A stretch of DNA of 64,000 nucleotides from assembly GCF_025698545.1 (NCBI RefSeq), contig NC_068577.1, forward strand, positions 6,773,501 through 6,837,500, in the 5' to 3' direction. Every line of letters starts with the position of its first letter. Position 1 is the stretch's first letter. The notes below the pieces were generated by a model. That model did not search any database. It saw only the letters and a list, made by a program, of their open reading frames with translations, and was not told the DNA's origin. This document shows, piece by piece, positions 10,972 to 23,689 of the stretch. Made by a program: the position numbers and the translations under genes. The stretch is from Gossypium raimondii (Eukaryota > Streptophyta > Magnoliopsida > Malvales > Malvaceae).

Positions 10972-13742
10972 TGTCGAAACCATTTTTAAAATTTGAAAAA
11001 AAACGGGAATCGACTTTGAAAATGCAAATGGGAGTCGCCACCGATCTTTAATGAGGTGTGATCGAATCACCTTAAAAACGATTTTAGGTCTACGAATCTT
11101 GAGAAAATAGGTTTGGGAGTCGGTTACGCACGAGGAAGGGTTAGCACCCTCGTAACGCCCAAAATTGGTACCGAATTGATTATTTAATGTCTTAGTGTCA
11201 AGAATTTGAAACGATTTTAAGATAGGATCCTTTGAAAAGAAAATTTGAATGAAATAAATTGGATGATGAGACTCACTTATTTCAAAGCAATAAATTGTCG
11301 CACTCAATAAGTTAGAGTGCAACATTTTAAATCCTCAAAATTAAGTCTATCTCTCGATTTTCAAAACCTATGCATTTTAAGAAGGGTATTTGATTATTTG
11401 GGTCAAATGAGAAAATCAAAACCCAGTAAGTTAGGGTTCGATTTCACAAAATTCCTAAATATCGAATATTGCCATTATTTTCATTTGTTAGAAAAATCCT
11501 CGTCTCGAGAAAACAATATGTAACATCCAATGCGTTAGGACACCACGTATCGAATTCCCGAGAATGAGCTTTTTATTTATGTTTTAATTAAAGAAAATCT
11601 TCGATTATTTAGATTCAACGAGGAAAATTGGAACCCAATACGTTAGGGCTCAATTCTTTCGAAGATTCCAAATACCGAACTTTGCATTATCTTGAAAGTT
11701 TTTGAATAAATCGGTTTTGATATTAAACCATATTAAACACGACTTTTTGAACGAATAAAGCACAATGGAATAACAATGCACGACGTGAGGCGATAATTCA
11801 TAAACCAAAATATAAGTTAATAAACACTAATAATAAATGAATGCCAATAAACAAATACCATACGCATAAAGACAATAATTTCACATCACATGTAGGTATC
11901 AACATTAACATTTAAAAGCTAATAGTAATAAAAATACTAAGAAACAAGTGAATTAATACAAACACCAACCCAATGTACAAGTTTGAAATAACTAAAAATA
12001 TGAAAGAAAGGAAATTATATATTAAAATAAATTTAAAATAAGTAATACATAAATGAAAATTTGAAATAAATTAAAAATACGGTTAAAGATAAATACTACA
12101 TAAAATAATAATGTCCAAATAAATTTTAAAGTAAGTATTATATAAAAATATATCAAAGTACATTAAATAATACATATATATACGTATATTTATAATAACA
12201 ATATATAATGAAGATTAAACAATAATACGCAATAAATTTTGAAACAAATGTATAATAAATCCAAAGTGGTAATGCAATTTTATTTATAATATAAAATAAT
12301 ACTACATAAAAATACGTAATGAAACTAACTATTAATATATGATAATAATTCAAAACTTAAGGTAATAATGTAAATAATAAAATAATGATATATGTACATA
12401 AATAAATAAACACATAAACTAATACAAATAATAATAATAATAATAATAATAATAGTTAAGTAATTTTAAAAAGCGCAAGGGGGACTAAATCGAAAGTTAA
12501 ATCCGAATTTAAGGGAAAGAAAATGCAATTAGAAATGTCTAAGGGTCGTATTAGAATACGCACGTAATATTGGGGACCAAAAAGGGAAATAATCCCGTGC
12601 CCTCAAAACGCAGCATTTAAATCAAGACCGAATTGAAATAAATTCAAAATTCGTGCGGGAAAATTACAAAAAAACAAAGATGAAATTAAAAAGATGGAGC
12701 AAAGTGGAGGGATCGAAGGCGCAAATAGACCACGCAACAAAAATGCGTGGATCCTCCCCGGGTCGGGTCACCGTGCGAGTTGCTATGGGCAAATGGCGTC
12801 GTTTTTGGCCATTGAGGTTGAGGCTCAAAACGGCGCCGTTTAGGTCCTCTATAAAACCAGATTTTTTCTTAAAAATTTCATTTCTTCCCTTATTTTCCAA
12901 AAAAAAAACAGAGAAACCTCTCTCTCTCTCTCTTTCAAAACCCAGAATCCGGCTGGCCAGCTCACCAAACCACTGCGTCGGCCGTCGGTCGCCAGCGACG
13001 GCGCCGCCGTACGCGGTGGTCGGGAATCCAGAAACTCTCCGTTTTCCCTCGCTCTTTGCCGTTTCAAATCCTAGGCCTCAGCCCATTCAACTCCGATTCA
13101 CCCAGAGGAGAAGAAGGCTTCATCGGCGCACCCACGAAGGTAAAACTCCTTCTCCTTTCCTCTATTTATTTTATTACTTATATATATATACATCAAAACG
13201 AAGAACAGATTGAAGAGAGAAAAATAACAACTTTGAAATCACCTTTAAGAACTGTTTTTTATTGCTTTTCTTTCAAGGATTTCATACAATATTCGTCCCA
13301 CCCCTCTTTCGTTTGGTTTCATCCCTTTTTATATCGAAAATACTCGGTAATAAAAAGAGAAAAATATCAAAATCTCATTCCCTTTTCGCTATTTTTGTCT
13401 TCTTCCGTTTTTGCTGCTTTGGCTTGTTTGTTTGCTGCAGGTACTGGAGTACGGAGGTGGACGTGGCACGTACAGAGGCGCGCGTGAGGCCGAGGGAAAG
13501 CCCTGGTGGCTGCGGCGTTGGAGGCCAGCCATTGCTGCTAGGGTTTCTGGTTCTTTTTCTGTTTTGGGCTAGATGTAGTTGGGTTTAGGTTTGGGCTGAT
13601 TGGGTTTTCTGGATATTGGGTTATGTGGGTATTGTAATTGGATTTAGTGATTGGGCTTCAATACGAATTTGGCCATTGTAATTGGACTATTTTTTATTGG
13701 GTTTATGATTGGTTTATGGGCCGGGCAAAAATGGGTATTACA
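10972..13742 (+). mobile_element. Solo LTR, family A, 2771 bp, TSD ATATT/ATATC
   Basis: Starts TGTCGAAACCATTTTTAAAA and ends GGGTATTACA. The flanking 5-bp repeats differ at one base. No PBS, gag-pol or second LTR is present, so recombination between two LTRs is the simplest origin. Internal landmarks shared with the other copies: GGAGTCGCCACC near the start, CACCCTCGTAACGCCCAAAA near 11150, four spaced GTTAGGG-type units (11305-11660), paired motifs around 12795-12840 (GGCGTCGTTTTTGG and AAAACGGCGCCGTTT), a TATA-like CTCTATAAAACC at about 12849, an intron-like segment 13140-13440, then G+C-rich sequence. Plus orientation is inferred from the promoter-like order. Confidence 0.9.
12426..12453. 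repeat. (AAT)n microsatellite
   Basis: About nine AAT units inside the family-A LTR. Confidence 0.85.
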
Positions 13743-13789
13743 ATATCATAAATGGAAATTAAGGTGTTGAATAACAATAGGGATAGTCT

Positions 13790-14735
13790 GAAGCAATAAC
13801 TTTGTAATTTTTCCAAAGTTGAGGGCGTTACTGAAATTTTACCAAAATTGGGGCGCCACCTGACCGGATTTAAAAGGAAATATAAAGGAAGAGGCGTGAA
13901 TCGATATTGGGCAAGAAAAGTAGAATAAGTCATGCTTGACCATTTATGGTCATGTTCTACAACAATGAATACATAATCTATTTTTACCATGGTTCCTTAG
14001 TGCAGAAAAATTAAAAGGAAAGTAGTAGATAAAATTCTTCTAAGCTCTTAACCAGGTTAGGATTTAATTGATGTAAATTTTAAAATTCTAACCTCCTATT
14101 TTTGAGTGTTACATTTATCGCAAAATCCAACTCATCAATTTATTCATATCATTATCAAAGTTTAAAATCAAAATTTTAATATTAAAAGAAGAAGAGAAAC
14201 TATTTAACATAAGAAAATTAGGGGAAAAATCAATAATTCAACAATTTAAATGAAAAAGAAAGAAGAAAAAGCTAAATTTTATATGTTTTTAATTTTCGTA
14301 AAATATAAAAACTAAGATTTGAAAAATTAAAATATAAAGACTACCTCTCAATTTTAATAAAGTAAAAAGCTAAAATTTATAATTAAACAAAATTAATCTT
14401 GATAATTTCCAATAATGCTTATAAATAGATTCCGACAATTCTGGATACTAATATCAAAATCTGTTAGAGCATGGGGATAAAAACAAACTTATGAGAATTT
14501 AATGAATGTTTCGAGGCGTAGATCAATACCACTTTTTTTGAGGTTCTATTTGCCCCCACCTATATATGGTTTGCAAAAGAGTTACTGGCAAATAAACTTT
14601 GATGATACAATGAAGCCTAGTAACTGTCTATGTTTTACACTGACAGAAACAATCCACTAAACACCAAGCAGAGCATAACAATGATATCAATTTTTATATA
14701 AAATTTCTACAGTAATTAACTATTTCGAATTACAC
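13790..14735. other. Intergenic DNA with part of the duplicated block
   Basis: No gene. 14210-14470 repeats 7285-7600 (same orientation, small gaps, the long poly-A/AAAG run absent). The rest is AT-rich and featureless. Confidence 0.65.
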
Positions 14736-15135
14736 CGACATCGTAAGCATTGCAACCATTGGTAAGTACTTAAAATTACGCTCATAGTGAAGATAAAACA
14801 ACCGTTTGAAATTAAGTTTGCCTCGAAGGCGAAGCAACCATTTGAGATTATAATGATGTAATAAGAAGGGATCATTGTTCAATGAGATCGTTTGGGATTA
14901 TGATCAATATGTGAAGAATAATTGTTCAATGAAATCGTTTGAGATTATATTGAACATGTGAGAGCTGATTAACATTAATTGAAAAGTATAATAAAATATT
15001 ATCTTTAGAAAAGTCATCAAAATGACAAAGCGTGAACATTGTTATTTTATGGTCATACATTATATATTTGTCTAATGATATTTTCAAAATTTTTAAAGGG
15101 TATAATGATATTTTCCCAAAATTTTAGAGGGCTAT
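14735..15135. repeat. Duplicated block, copy 2
   Basis: Counterpart of 10440-10838; see there. It continues into AT-rich DNA rather than into a B3 sequence. Confidence 0.85.
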
Positions 15136-15596
15136 GACCCCACTTTGAGAAATTATATCATAGCTCTTCTACATGTCATTACTTTTTTAACCATAATCAT
15201 TAATAAAAAGGAAAAGAAAAACTCTGCCTACAATCTATAGTGTCTAGAGAACAAGGTCAAAAATTTCATCCAAAGAATCAGTTTATATTGGGCCATATAA
15301 TGATCACGTAAATTATAAAAAAAAAACTTTTAGGAAAATTTACAATTAACCCTCAAATCCCTAACAAATATTTTTAAAAATAAAAATGGAAGCCTTGGAA
15401 GATTAAAAATCATGGGAAATATTATATAGTTAGAGAAAAACAAAACCGAATAGTCTGGATAAGATAAAAGGTTTTTTACACTTCAATACGATATAGGAGT
15501 CAAAGTTAGGTGCGGATTAGAACTCCGAATATATATATAAACAGGCACTAATTTATTCATACTAAAGTTTTTTTTTGTGAACAAACCTATCATTGT
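15135..15596 (+). other. Upstream region of B3 gene copy 2
   Basis: No ORF. 15335-15410 resembles 8090-8180. Before the LTR insertion at 15597 this region was continuous with 17873 onward, so it probably held the B3 gene promoter. An AT stretch CCGAATATATATATAAAC at about 15524-15541 could be the TATA box, some 80 bp from the original start codon. Inference. Confidence 0.4.
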
Positions 15597-17867
15597 TGTC
15601 GAAATCTTTTTGAAATCGACTTTATTTTGAAAACTAAGATGGAGTCGCCACCAACCTTTTTTACTTAGGTGTGATTGGATCACCTCAAAACTCGGTCATT
15701 GTAATAAAACGTTAGATTTGTTAAAACGATAATATTTAGTCTTACAAATCCAAAAAAAAGGGTTCGGGAGTCGGTTACGTATGAGGAAAGATTAACACCC
15801 TCATAACGCCCAAAATTGATACCTAGTTGATTACTTGATGTTTTGATGTTGGAAGTTGAAAATTCAAAGAGAAATTAAACCATGATCCCTCTTTGTTTGC
15901 ATGATGTTCTTTAAAATCAATTAGCTAAATTAAATTTTACGAAAAGGCCTTATTACGAGTTATTTGAGGAGAAAAGATCGTACCCCGTGAATTAGGGCAC
16001 GATGCTTGGAATCCTCGAAAACCAGAACAATCACCATTTGATCTTATTTTAAATCTTGTTTTTATTCTTTTTTAGAAAAATAAATAAATAAAATAAATAT
16101 TCGATTACTTTAGTTTTAGAAAGATGTCAGACTTCGTAAGTTAGGAACACAACTCCTCGAATCCCAAAAATAATGAACATTGCCTCGGTTTTAAATATTT
16201 ATTATGCATTACGTAAAACGAATGTAACTTTTAAAACGATATACATTTATTTGGGCAAAGTAAAAAATGATATATACATTGTGATATGACCCGTGGAATA
16301 GTGATAGCGAAATAAAATGAAATAGTCATGTAGGTAAAAAGTGAAATGACGATATTAGGATAATAAGCAAAAATAAATAAATAAATAAAAGAAATAAAAT
16401 GAATGAGAAAATAAAAATAAAAGAAACATGTTGGTAAATAATAATGCAACTATAATAGTAATAAGACTATCGGTTTATAATAATAGCGATAATCATATTG
16501 TAACTATTATCATAATAATAAAACGAGTAAATAAAATAATAACAAGGATAACATAAAAATAAAATGTGTAAATAAAAGAAAATATAAATAACATAAATGT
16601 TAAATACTAAAATAAATAATATAGTACATAAAGAAGCAAAATTAACCAAATAAGGGATTAAATTGAAATTTAAGAGAAACTTGACGCATAAATCGTAAAA
16701 TAAATAAAGAAAAGGGAATAAAGGACTAAATTATAAAGAAAAATAACTTGAAGGATTAAATTAAAATAAGATAAAAACTTTAGGGGCGTTCAATGGAAAT
16801 TATCCCCCTCATATTGACACGCGTCACTCCCCAAGGGGGTCACAGTGGGTTAGGAGACTAAATTGCACAGGGATTTAAATTATGGGCAGAAAATTAAAAC
16901 AAATAAAAATGAACAGGACTAAATTGAAAAGTAGCAAAAAAGCGAAAGGGCCAAAGCAGAAATTAGACCCCTTTTAAAAAACGCGTGGATCCTGAAGGGG
17001 TCGGGTTGGCAGATCTTGCCCGAAACGATGCCGTTTTGGGGTTTATAGAACCAGGCCAAAACGACGTCGTTTCAATACCCTATTTAAGTTAAAATTTTCC
17101 CAAAAAATTCAATTTTTCCTTTGTTTTTGAAAAAAACCCTTCTTTTTTTTTCTAAAGTTTTTTCTTAGGCCGGCCATGGGGACGACGGACCTCCGTCGTG
17201 GCTGCCGGTCGGCAGCAATGGTGACCGCCTTCTTCGGTGGTTAAAAAATTACCAAAACCCATTTTTAACCCTCTCTTTACAAAGAACTCCGTTTTGGGCC
17301 AAAAAAAACCTAAAATCTCGACAAAATCGGGCCGAAAGTAAAGAGACCTTTCGGTTTCTGCATCCCTCCGACGACCGAAACAGGTAAAAAAAACTCCTTT
17401 TCTTTTTTTTCTATTTGTTTTCAAAAAATAAATTAATTAAATTAAACAAATCACCTTTTTTTTGTATTAGCTTTTTTGTATTTTTGATTGCTTTCATCTC
17501 TGTTCGATTTTTTTAAAAAAAAAACCTCCTTACAATCTGTTTTTTAGGCTTTTTATAGCCGATTTACAATGTTATTTTTCTATTTTTCTACTGTTCTTGC
17601 TGCCATTGCGTGTTTGTTGTTCTTGTTTTTCCGTATTTGCAGGCGTCTCTAGAGTCAACGATGGGACAGGGGCAATTGGCGGTGGCAGACCTCAGACATG
17701 AGAGAGGAGCGGCGGCTAGGGTTTTTTGTTGTTTATTTTTTGAAAACTTAGTTTAGGTTGTGGGCCACTGGGCCATTAGATTTCTTTTGTTTTATTTTGG
17801 GCTATTTGTAATTGGACTTTATTATTTGGTTTTTTTTATTGGGCTCGGGCAAAATTGGGCTCCTACA
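15597..17867 (+). mobile_element. Solo LTR, family A, 2271 bp, TSD ATTGT
   Basis: Starts TGTCGAAATC and ends GGGCTCCTACA. Perfect 5-bp target duplication ATTGT at 15592-15596 and 17868-17872. Same landmarks as 10972-13742: GGAGTCGCCACC, CACCCTCATAACGCCC, GTTAGG units, paired motifs CGATGCCGTTTTGG and AAAACGACGTCGTTT around 17025-17075, TATA-like TATTTAAG at about 17081, and an intron-like segment 17384-17642. It is inserted 30 bp upstream of the B3 start codon and could therefore supply or disturb its promoter. Confidence 0.92.
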
Positions 17868-17897
17868 ATTGTTGAAATAAGTTTTGAAGAATCGAAG

Positions 17898-18660
17898 ATG
17901 TTCAAGTTAAAGGGTAAAGAGAAAGTTGATGATGGTGATCGTCCATGGCTGGAGCTGTTGAATAGTGTTGAAGCATCTACTTCTAGTGAAAGCGAGAAGC
18001 TATAGAAATTAACTTAGATGGTATTATCCAAATTTACAGCTCGTCTAGTCACGGAGATGAAGAACAAGAGGATGGTTGAGAAAGAGGGTCTCAAATCTTG
18101 TCATGAAGTTGGAGTTGAAGAATCAAAAGACGAGCGGCAACAAAAAGAAGAAGCAAAAGATTAATAATTAGAGAAAGAGAGAAGATCCGAAAAAGTTTAT
18201 GGAAATGGGTTTGGAACCACTTTCGGATATGCCACAATCATTCAATGATTGCATTCAAGACTTGGGTGGAAGTGAAATAAAGATAATCATTCAAAAATTT
18301 CTTCAAGTTACTGATTTGATGTCTCAACAGAATCGTTTCTCAATATCTTTGAAACAAATTAAGAGTACATTCCTAAATGAAGATGAAGAGAGAATGCTTA
18401 ATGCCAAAAGACAAATGGCAGTAGCTTTTGTAGAACCATGCCTTAGTGTATCTACAGTGAACTTGGCTAAGTGGAACATCGGATCGAGCCTGTCATATAT
18501 TATAAATGGAGATTACAGTAAGGTGTTGAAGAACAACAGGGATAGCCTGAAGCCAAACGCAGTGGTCCAAATTTGGTTGTTTCGTGTCCAACCAAATTTG
18601 CAGCTCGGTTTTGCCTTGATCAAAGTTATAGACGAAGAAAATAGTCAAGTCATTGATTAA
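17898..18660 (+). pseudogene. B3-domain (DUF313-type) putative DNA-binding protein, disrupted N-terminus
   Basis: The C-terminal frame (from 18172, ATG 18199, stop 18658-18660) encodes a domain like the plant B3 proteins of the DUF313 group: an EPLSDMPQSFNDCIQDLGG block, TDLMSQQNRFSISLKQI, FLNEDEERML, LSLVSTVNL-like and AKWNIGSSLSY blocks, then KNNRDSL, VVQIWLFRV and LQLGFALI. These match the strand order of a B3 fold, so the role would be nuclear DNA binding. The likely original start is ATG 17898 (MFKLKGKEKVDDGDRPWLEL), but that frame has stops at 18003-18005 and 18015-18017 and must shift to reach the B3 frame near 18170. I therefore call it a probable pseudogene; an intron removing 18000-18170 is the alternative. 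A shorter protein starting at 18199 (153 aa, whole B3 domain) remains possible. Confidence 0.7.
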
Positions 18661-20395
18661 GGATACACCCAACTTGCTGGATACATCAATTAGAGGCGTT
18701 AATGATTTTTTTTTCAAAAATAATTTACAAAAAGTATAGAATAATAATAAAAACAATTTATATATAAATCAAAATTTTAATATTAAATATTATTATTAGA
18801 AATCAAATTTAATAGCATAAAGGTTTTAACACAAAAATATATATATTATCATCATTTTATTATATATTAATTTTAAATTAATAAAAGAGATTACAAAAAA
18901 TTACAATTAAAGTGTTTTTGTTTTTATTGAAAATGATTTAATTACAGTTGATAAATGATCAACTTCGAGGGGTTTGTGTCATTTAACAAAACCTATTATC
19001 TGTTTTAATTAATTCTATTACTCTAATGAAATCCAACTAAATTATCCAACTAAATAAAATACAGGTCCCTATCACAACTTTTTTTTTACCTTTATATTGA
19101 GAAATTTTATAAATAGAACAATAAAAATTAAAATATGATCTCAACGTGGGGAACAAAATTTCAATGAAAAGAAGAAAAAAAGATTAAAAATAAAACCCAT
19201 AACCTGATATAGCGCAAGAGGTATTAAATTTCAATAAAAAGAAAATCGTAGGGACATAAAGTGAAAGTTAGAAAAATGAAACTCTAGGGGAGCATATGCG
19301 CAATTGAGTTTACCAAGATAGATCGATTGTTGTATGTTCTCATGGGTCAAACCCCATATTGAAACTTCTTCCATTCTAGTTGACCCTACAACAAGATTGG
19401 GACATGAAAATTATGTGAAAACTGCTAACAAAAAGGCATGAAAGAGTATTACTTTTACATGAATGTAATAATGCTTAGGTATTTCTATGCTTCATTGATG
19501 CATATCAAATGGTTGGCTCAAATTCATTACGAAATAATAATATGTAAAAGTTGATGACATGATCTTTCTTATGTTTTGAAGTTAATGCTAAATGTCTCAA
19601 TGCAATTTAAATTTGAGGTGCAAAAGAAAACCGAATTACTTGGTCAATTAATTATTTAAAATAAAATTAACTTATTAATATTATTATTTTCATATAAATT
19701 TATTACTTGGACCGGATATTTGAATTAATAAAAGCTCATTTTATTTTGTTAGGGAGTTAGCTATATTGCTTTGTTGGATTCAAGAGAAATCATAAATTTT
19801 ATTAACAATCCATGAAAGTAAGTAGATTTAATGTTTAATTTAAAGGAATGAATTATGAGGATGAAATGATGATTGATGAAAAATTATATAAGGTTTCATT
19901 TGCCGCTTTTGTTAAAAAGACGATATGTATTAAATTGGAGTTTGTACTACTCTTAATTATATTTCAATATTCACCACAATTTGCAAGCATGGATGATCAA
20001 CAACCATTGTTAAGTAAATATTATATCAATAAATTAATTGATTAACATTTAGATGGGGATTTAGGATATGGACTTAAAAACACACATTATATATGATCAA
20101 AAGTTAAGTAAATTCACTTGGCATGTATGTAAATAAAGGAAAATGTAAAAAAATTCCCAATGCCCCCTTTAAAGGAAAACCTGAGAATAATAAAGAAAAC
20201 CCTCTAGTAAAATTTACACTTTTACAAACTCTGTTGAATCCCAGCCCCGTATGATATTTATTCACTGTAATCTTATTTTTCCCATTTTCTTCAATATGAG
20301 TATCTTCAGAATTTTGCGTTAACAAGCTTCTTTGTGTGAGCTTGTGTACCGAACCGTGTCGAATAACTTGGATTCTGATTCAGTTCGACAGTAAC
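18661..20395. other. Intergenic DNA, no gene recognised
   Basis: AT-rich. The last few hundred bases before 20396 must include the 3' UTR of the minus-strand sulfate transporter. No repeat boundaries or RNA genes seen. Confidence 0.5.
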
Positions 20396-23300
20396 TTATG
20401 GTTCCAAATCCATTTTTGGAGCACATGTTACAATTGCATCTTCCACGGTGAGGAAGATCCTATCTTCCCCTATCATCTCATGAAACTTTGATGCATGGAG
20501 CTTGTCAACCACAGCTGGCCCTGGATTTGCCAAAACAAGCTGCAAAAAGAATGTATTATGATGCATGAACAATAGTACTTAATTTAATGTAAGCCACGTA
20601 TGATGTATGATGCATGAACAGTAATACTTAGTTAAACTATGCATGGCATGGATGATGCAAAAAGAACGTATAATTCATGGACAATATTACTTGGCTTAAT
20701 GTATGGCATGTATGATTCATGAACAATAGTACTTAGTTTAATGTATGCCATGCATGATGTATGATATGAACAATAGTACTCAATTTAAAGTATGGCATGT
20801 ATGATGCATGAACGATAGTACTTAGTAAAAAGCACGTATGGCATGGATGCCATTACAAATCTTTTGAGTTTAATCTTGATGTATGTTACCTTAACATCTC
20901 TCTTCTCAAGGCTTCTGAATAACTCTTCCATGGCATGTATGCCACTAGTGTCAATGTCAGTAACGGCTGAAAAAGAATGTATAAAGTAAGTGACAGTTTG
21001 ATGAACCCGGAAAACGAAAAATCGAAGACAGCTTACGTGACATTTCGACGATGAGATACTGGACTCCGGGTCGGGAACTTTCTTTTAGTTGTTCTTCTTC
21101 ATCAGCCAGCCATCTCAAAATCCTGCAAAAAGTTTGCAGTCTGTCAATGTCTATACATCCTTTTTGTTACTTCATGTATGTGGAAAAGCTAACCTTTCTT
21201 TTACGTAGTTGGAGTTGGAGAAGTAAATTGCAGAATCAACTCTAACAATGAGTATGCCAGGAACTTTCGTTGCAGCTGGATATTGAAGGATGTTTCTATA
21301 GACCGTAGTCCTCGGGATCTTTCCGAGAACCGCGGTTCGAGGTCTTGTAACTTGTAAGAGGATTTTAGCGAACGATATCGAGACCTGTTGCGACAACAAC
21401 ATGGATCATATAGGTGGATATGTGTGGCAAATCAATAAAAAACTTAAGAATATGTCAACAATCTACTTATGTTCCTCACCGCTATTAGAAGGCCGATCTC
21501 AACGGAAGAGAAAACGACACCAAAGAAGGCTCCCATACAAGCAACAAAGTCGAACTTATCGACCTTCCATATTAGGGTCATTGCTTCAATGTCTACTAAG
21601 CTAATCACTGCAGATATAATGATGGAAGCAAGTATTGCGTTTGGAGTGTACTTAAATAATGGAGTTATGAGTTCCAATGTTAGTAGCACGACAGAGGACA
21701 TCACGATATTAGATACGGCAGTATTGCATCCAGCCATGTAGTTTACTGCCGAGCGAGAGAAGGATCCTGCTCGAGCATGTAGATGATTGATATTGGAACA
21801 TTTTATTTGATTATATAAATCTGAAAGAGGTGATGAATCGTGACGGATATGACTTTCTGTTTTCGTACCTGTGGCCACGTAACAAGATGTCATCGAACCG
21901 ACGACATTCATTGTTCCCAATGCTACCATTTCCTTGTTTCCATCCAACTGGTAGTCCTTCATGGAAGCAAATGTTCTTCCAATTGCCACAGCTTCCTAAA
22001 AGATGAAAGACACGGCTATTACGATCTAATCTCCTTAAGCAAAATCAAGGAATAAGGGGGCTGGATTTGCATACCGTCAACGCAATCATACCAGCTAAAA
22101 CACCTATTCTGAAACCTTTGGCAAGATATTCTCCAGAGAAAAATATTTCATTCAAAGATGATGGGTTGATTCCCCTCCTAATATGTTTCACCTGAAGATA
22201 AACATTGAGAAAATGAATCTTCATTACTTTTGCAACAAGCCAAGGCTCGTAAATAAATCGAAGAGAAGAAAGGATTATGCATACAATCTGAACACCATGC
22301 TTGTCAGCTCGTGTGATGTACACGAAAAAGGTGGAGAGGACAACCGAAATCAACGGAGCAATTGCGGGCACCCAAAATAGTTTCTTCTTCTTTTTCCCCT
22401 GCTCAGTTTCATACAGCGTCATGATTACATGAAGAAAGCTTTCTACATATACGATGAACGAAAAAATTACGAACTACGATCTTACAATGTATTTTGCGAC
22501 CAAGAGGAACGCCAGGAAGGACATTCCTATTAGTATAGTTTCCCAATTCCACTGTACAACAAAGTTTCCATTACGATTAGCCGAATTCAAACATGTTCAA
22601 TGCCTCAAAAGTATGATGGTAATCACTTACACCATGATGTGCTGCACTCCAAACTGAGCGCATGACGGAGACAATATCAGTTTTCTTCGTAAACTTTTTT
22701 ATGCCGAGCAGACCCTTAAGTTGTTGAAGGGCAATGGTGATAGCAGCACCAGCCATGAAGCCAACAATGGCAGCATGAGATAGGAAGTCTATTAAGAATC
22801 CTAGCCTGAAATTGATCACACCAACCATTCAGCATATACAATATAAACCCGGATTTTCACCATAATGATGAAACATTCAAAGGATAAAGCAAAACAGGTA
22901 TTTGATAAATCATAAGGCATTGGCTATATTACCTGAAAAATCCAAGTGTGAATTGAGTGATACCAGCAAAGAATGTAGCTGTGAATGCAAGGCGTAGGTA
23001 GTCCACCGGATTTTCAGATGGGTCGATCTCATTCTGCAGGAGAGTACCAAGCAAGAGAGACACCACAGCCACCGGTCCAATAGCGATATCCCGTGAGCTT
23101 CCCATGAATGCATAAATAAGAGGTGGAACAAAGCTACTATCTGCAATGCAATCCGAAAATCAGTATGATTCCCTCCCACTCCACCATGGAAATACAGTCT
23201 TAATAAGTAGAAAGAAGCTTACACAATCCATATTGGGGGTCGAGATTGGCAAGCTTTGCGTATCCAATGTCCTGATGTAAATTACAGTATATTAGAAACA

Positions 23301-23689
23301 AAAAGAAGAAGAAAATGGAAAATTCAACTACATTAACTCGCAGACAGGGATACCTGTGGTATGCAAAGACTTGCAATGGTAAGTCCAGCAATCAAGTCAC
23401 CTTTGAATTTAGAAAGGCTATAGTTCCTTCCCCATTCAAAAATAGGAAACAGTGCTTGGAAGACTAGCACAAGCTTTCTCGACCTCGGCTGATCCTTAAA
23501 CTGGCGTAAAGGATCATCGGCGAAGAAAGTTTCCTTCAGGGTGCCTGCAATTTCTTTCAGCAGATTTTGCTTAGGGGGTACCCCTACCTTGTGAACATAT
23601 GGCAAATTCTCCGAGTTGTGACGTGATGAAGCAGCACTGATGTTATCCATATCCTTGTAGCCAAGCGCATCAGCGACTCGATGACTCAT
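20396..23689 (-). CDS. SULTR1: High-affinity sulfate transporter, group 1 (SULTR1-like), 13 exons
   Basis: SLC26/SulP-type proton-coupled sulfate importer of the plasma membrane, in plants mainly a root uptake carrier. Minus-strand exons: 23354-23689, 23223-23271, 22933-23140, 22631-22805, 22486-22551, 22285-22398, 22075-22191, 21869-21995, 21480-21766, 21194-21384, 21037-21122, 20890-20966, 20396-20539. Every junction is GT-AG and phases agree, giving 1977 bp, 658 aa, normal for the family. N-terminal cytosolic segment (residues 1-85, with [15 protein letters not shown]), then about 10-12 membrane spans including the signature region [20 protein letters not shown] and [16 protein letters not shown]. 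The C-terminal STAS domain is about 520-640, with [18 protein letters not shown]. Start MSHRV fits group-1 N-termini. Group 1 over 2 or 3 is judged from sequence recall; exact isoform unknown. No lesions. Confidence 0.95.
20560..20850. repeat. Degenerate tandem repeat in the last sulfate-transporter intron
   Basis: Five to six units of about 50-60 bp built around ACAATAGTACTTAGTTTAA and TGTATGGCATGTATGATGCA. Lies wholly inside the intron between exons 12 and 13. Confidence 0.8.

Larger units (their letters stand above)
10845..13790 (+). pseudogene. B3-domain (DUF313-type) gene fragment split by a solo LTR
   Basis: Two pieces, 10845-10971 and 13743-13790, align with 18376-18560 of the second B3 copy. 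The first encodes an NEDEERMLNAKRQMA block and the following B3 strands; the second encodes the KVLNNNRDSLK-like continuation. Between them sits the solo LTR 10972-13742, flanked by ATATT (10967-10971) and ATATC (13743-13747). The B3 N-terminal part is missing: at about 10838-10845 the sequence switches to the duplicated block. After the LTR there is also a 5-base deletion relative to copy 2 (ACAGT lost near 13760), which brings in a stop. The gene is dead by three independent lesions. Confidence 0.85.

Noticed and set aside
12653..13588. Overlapping ORFs of 108-186 codons in the G+C-richer part of LTR A
   Set aside because: They lie across the promoter, leader and intron-like segment of the LTR, differ between the copies, and show no domain.
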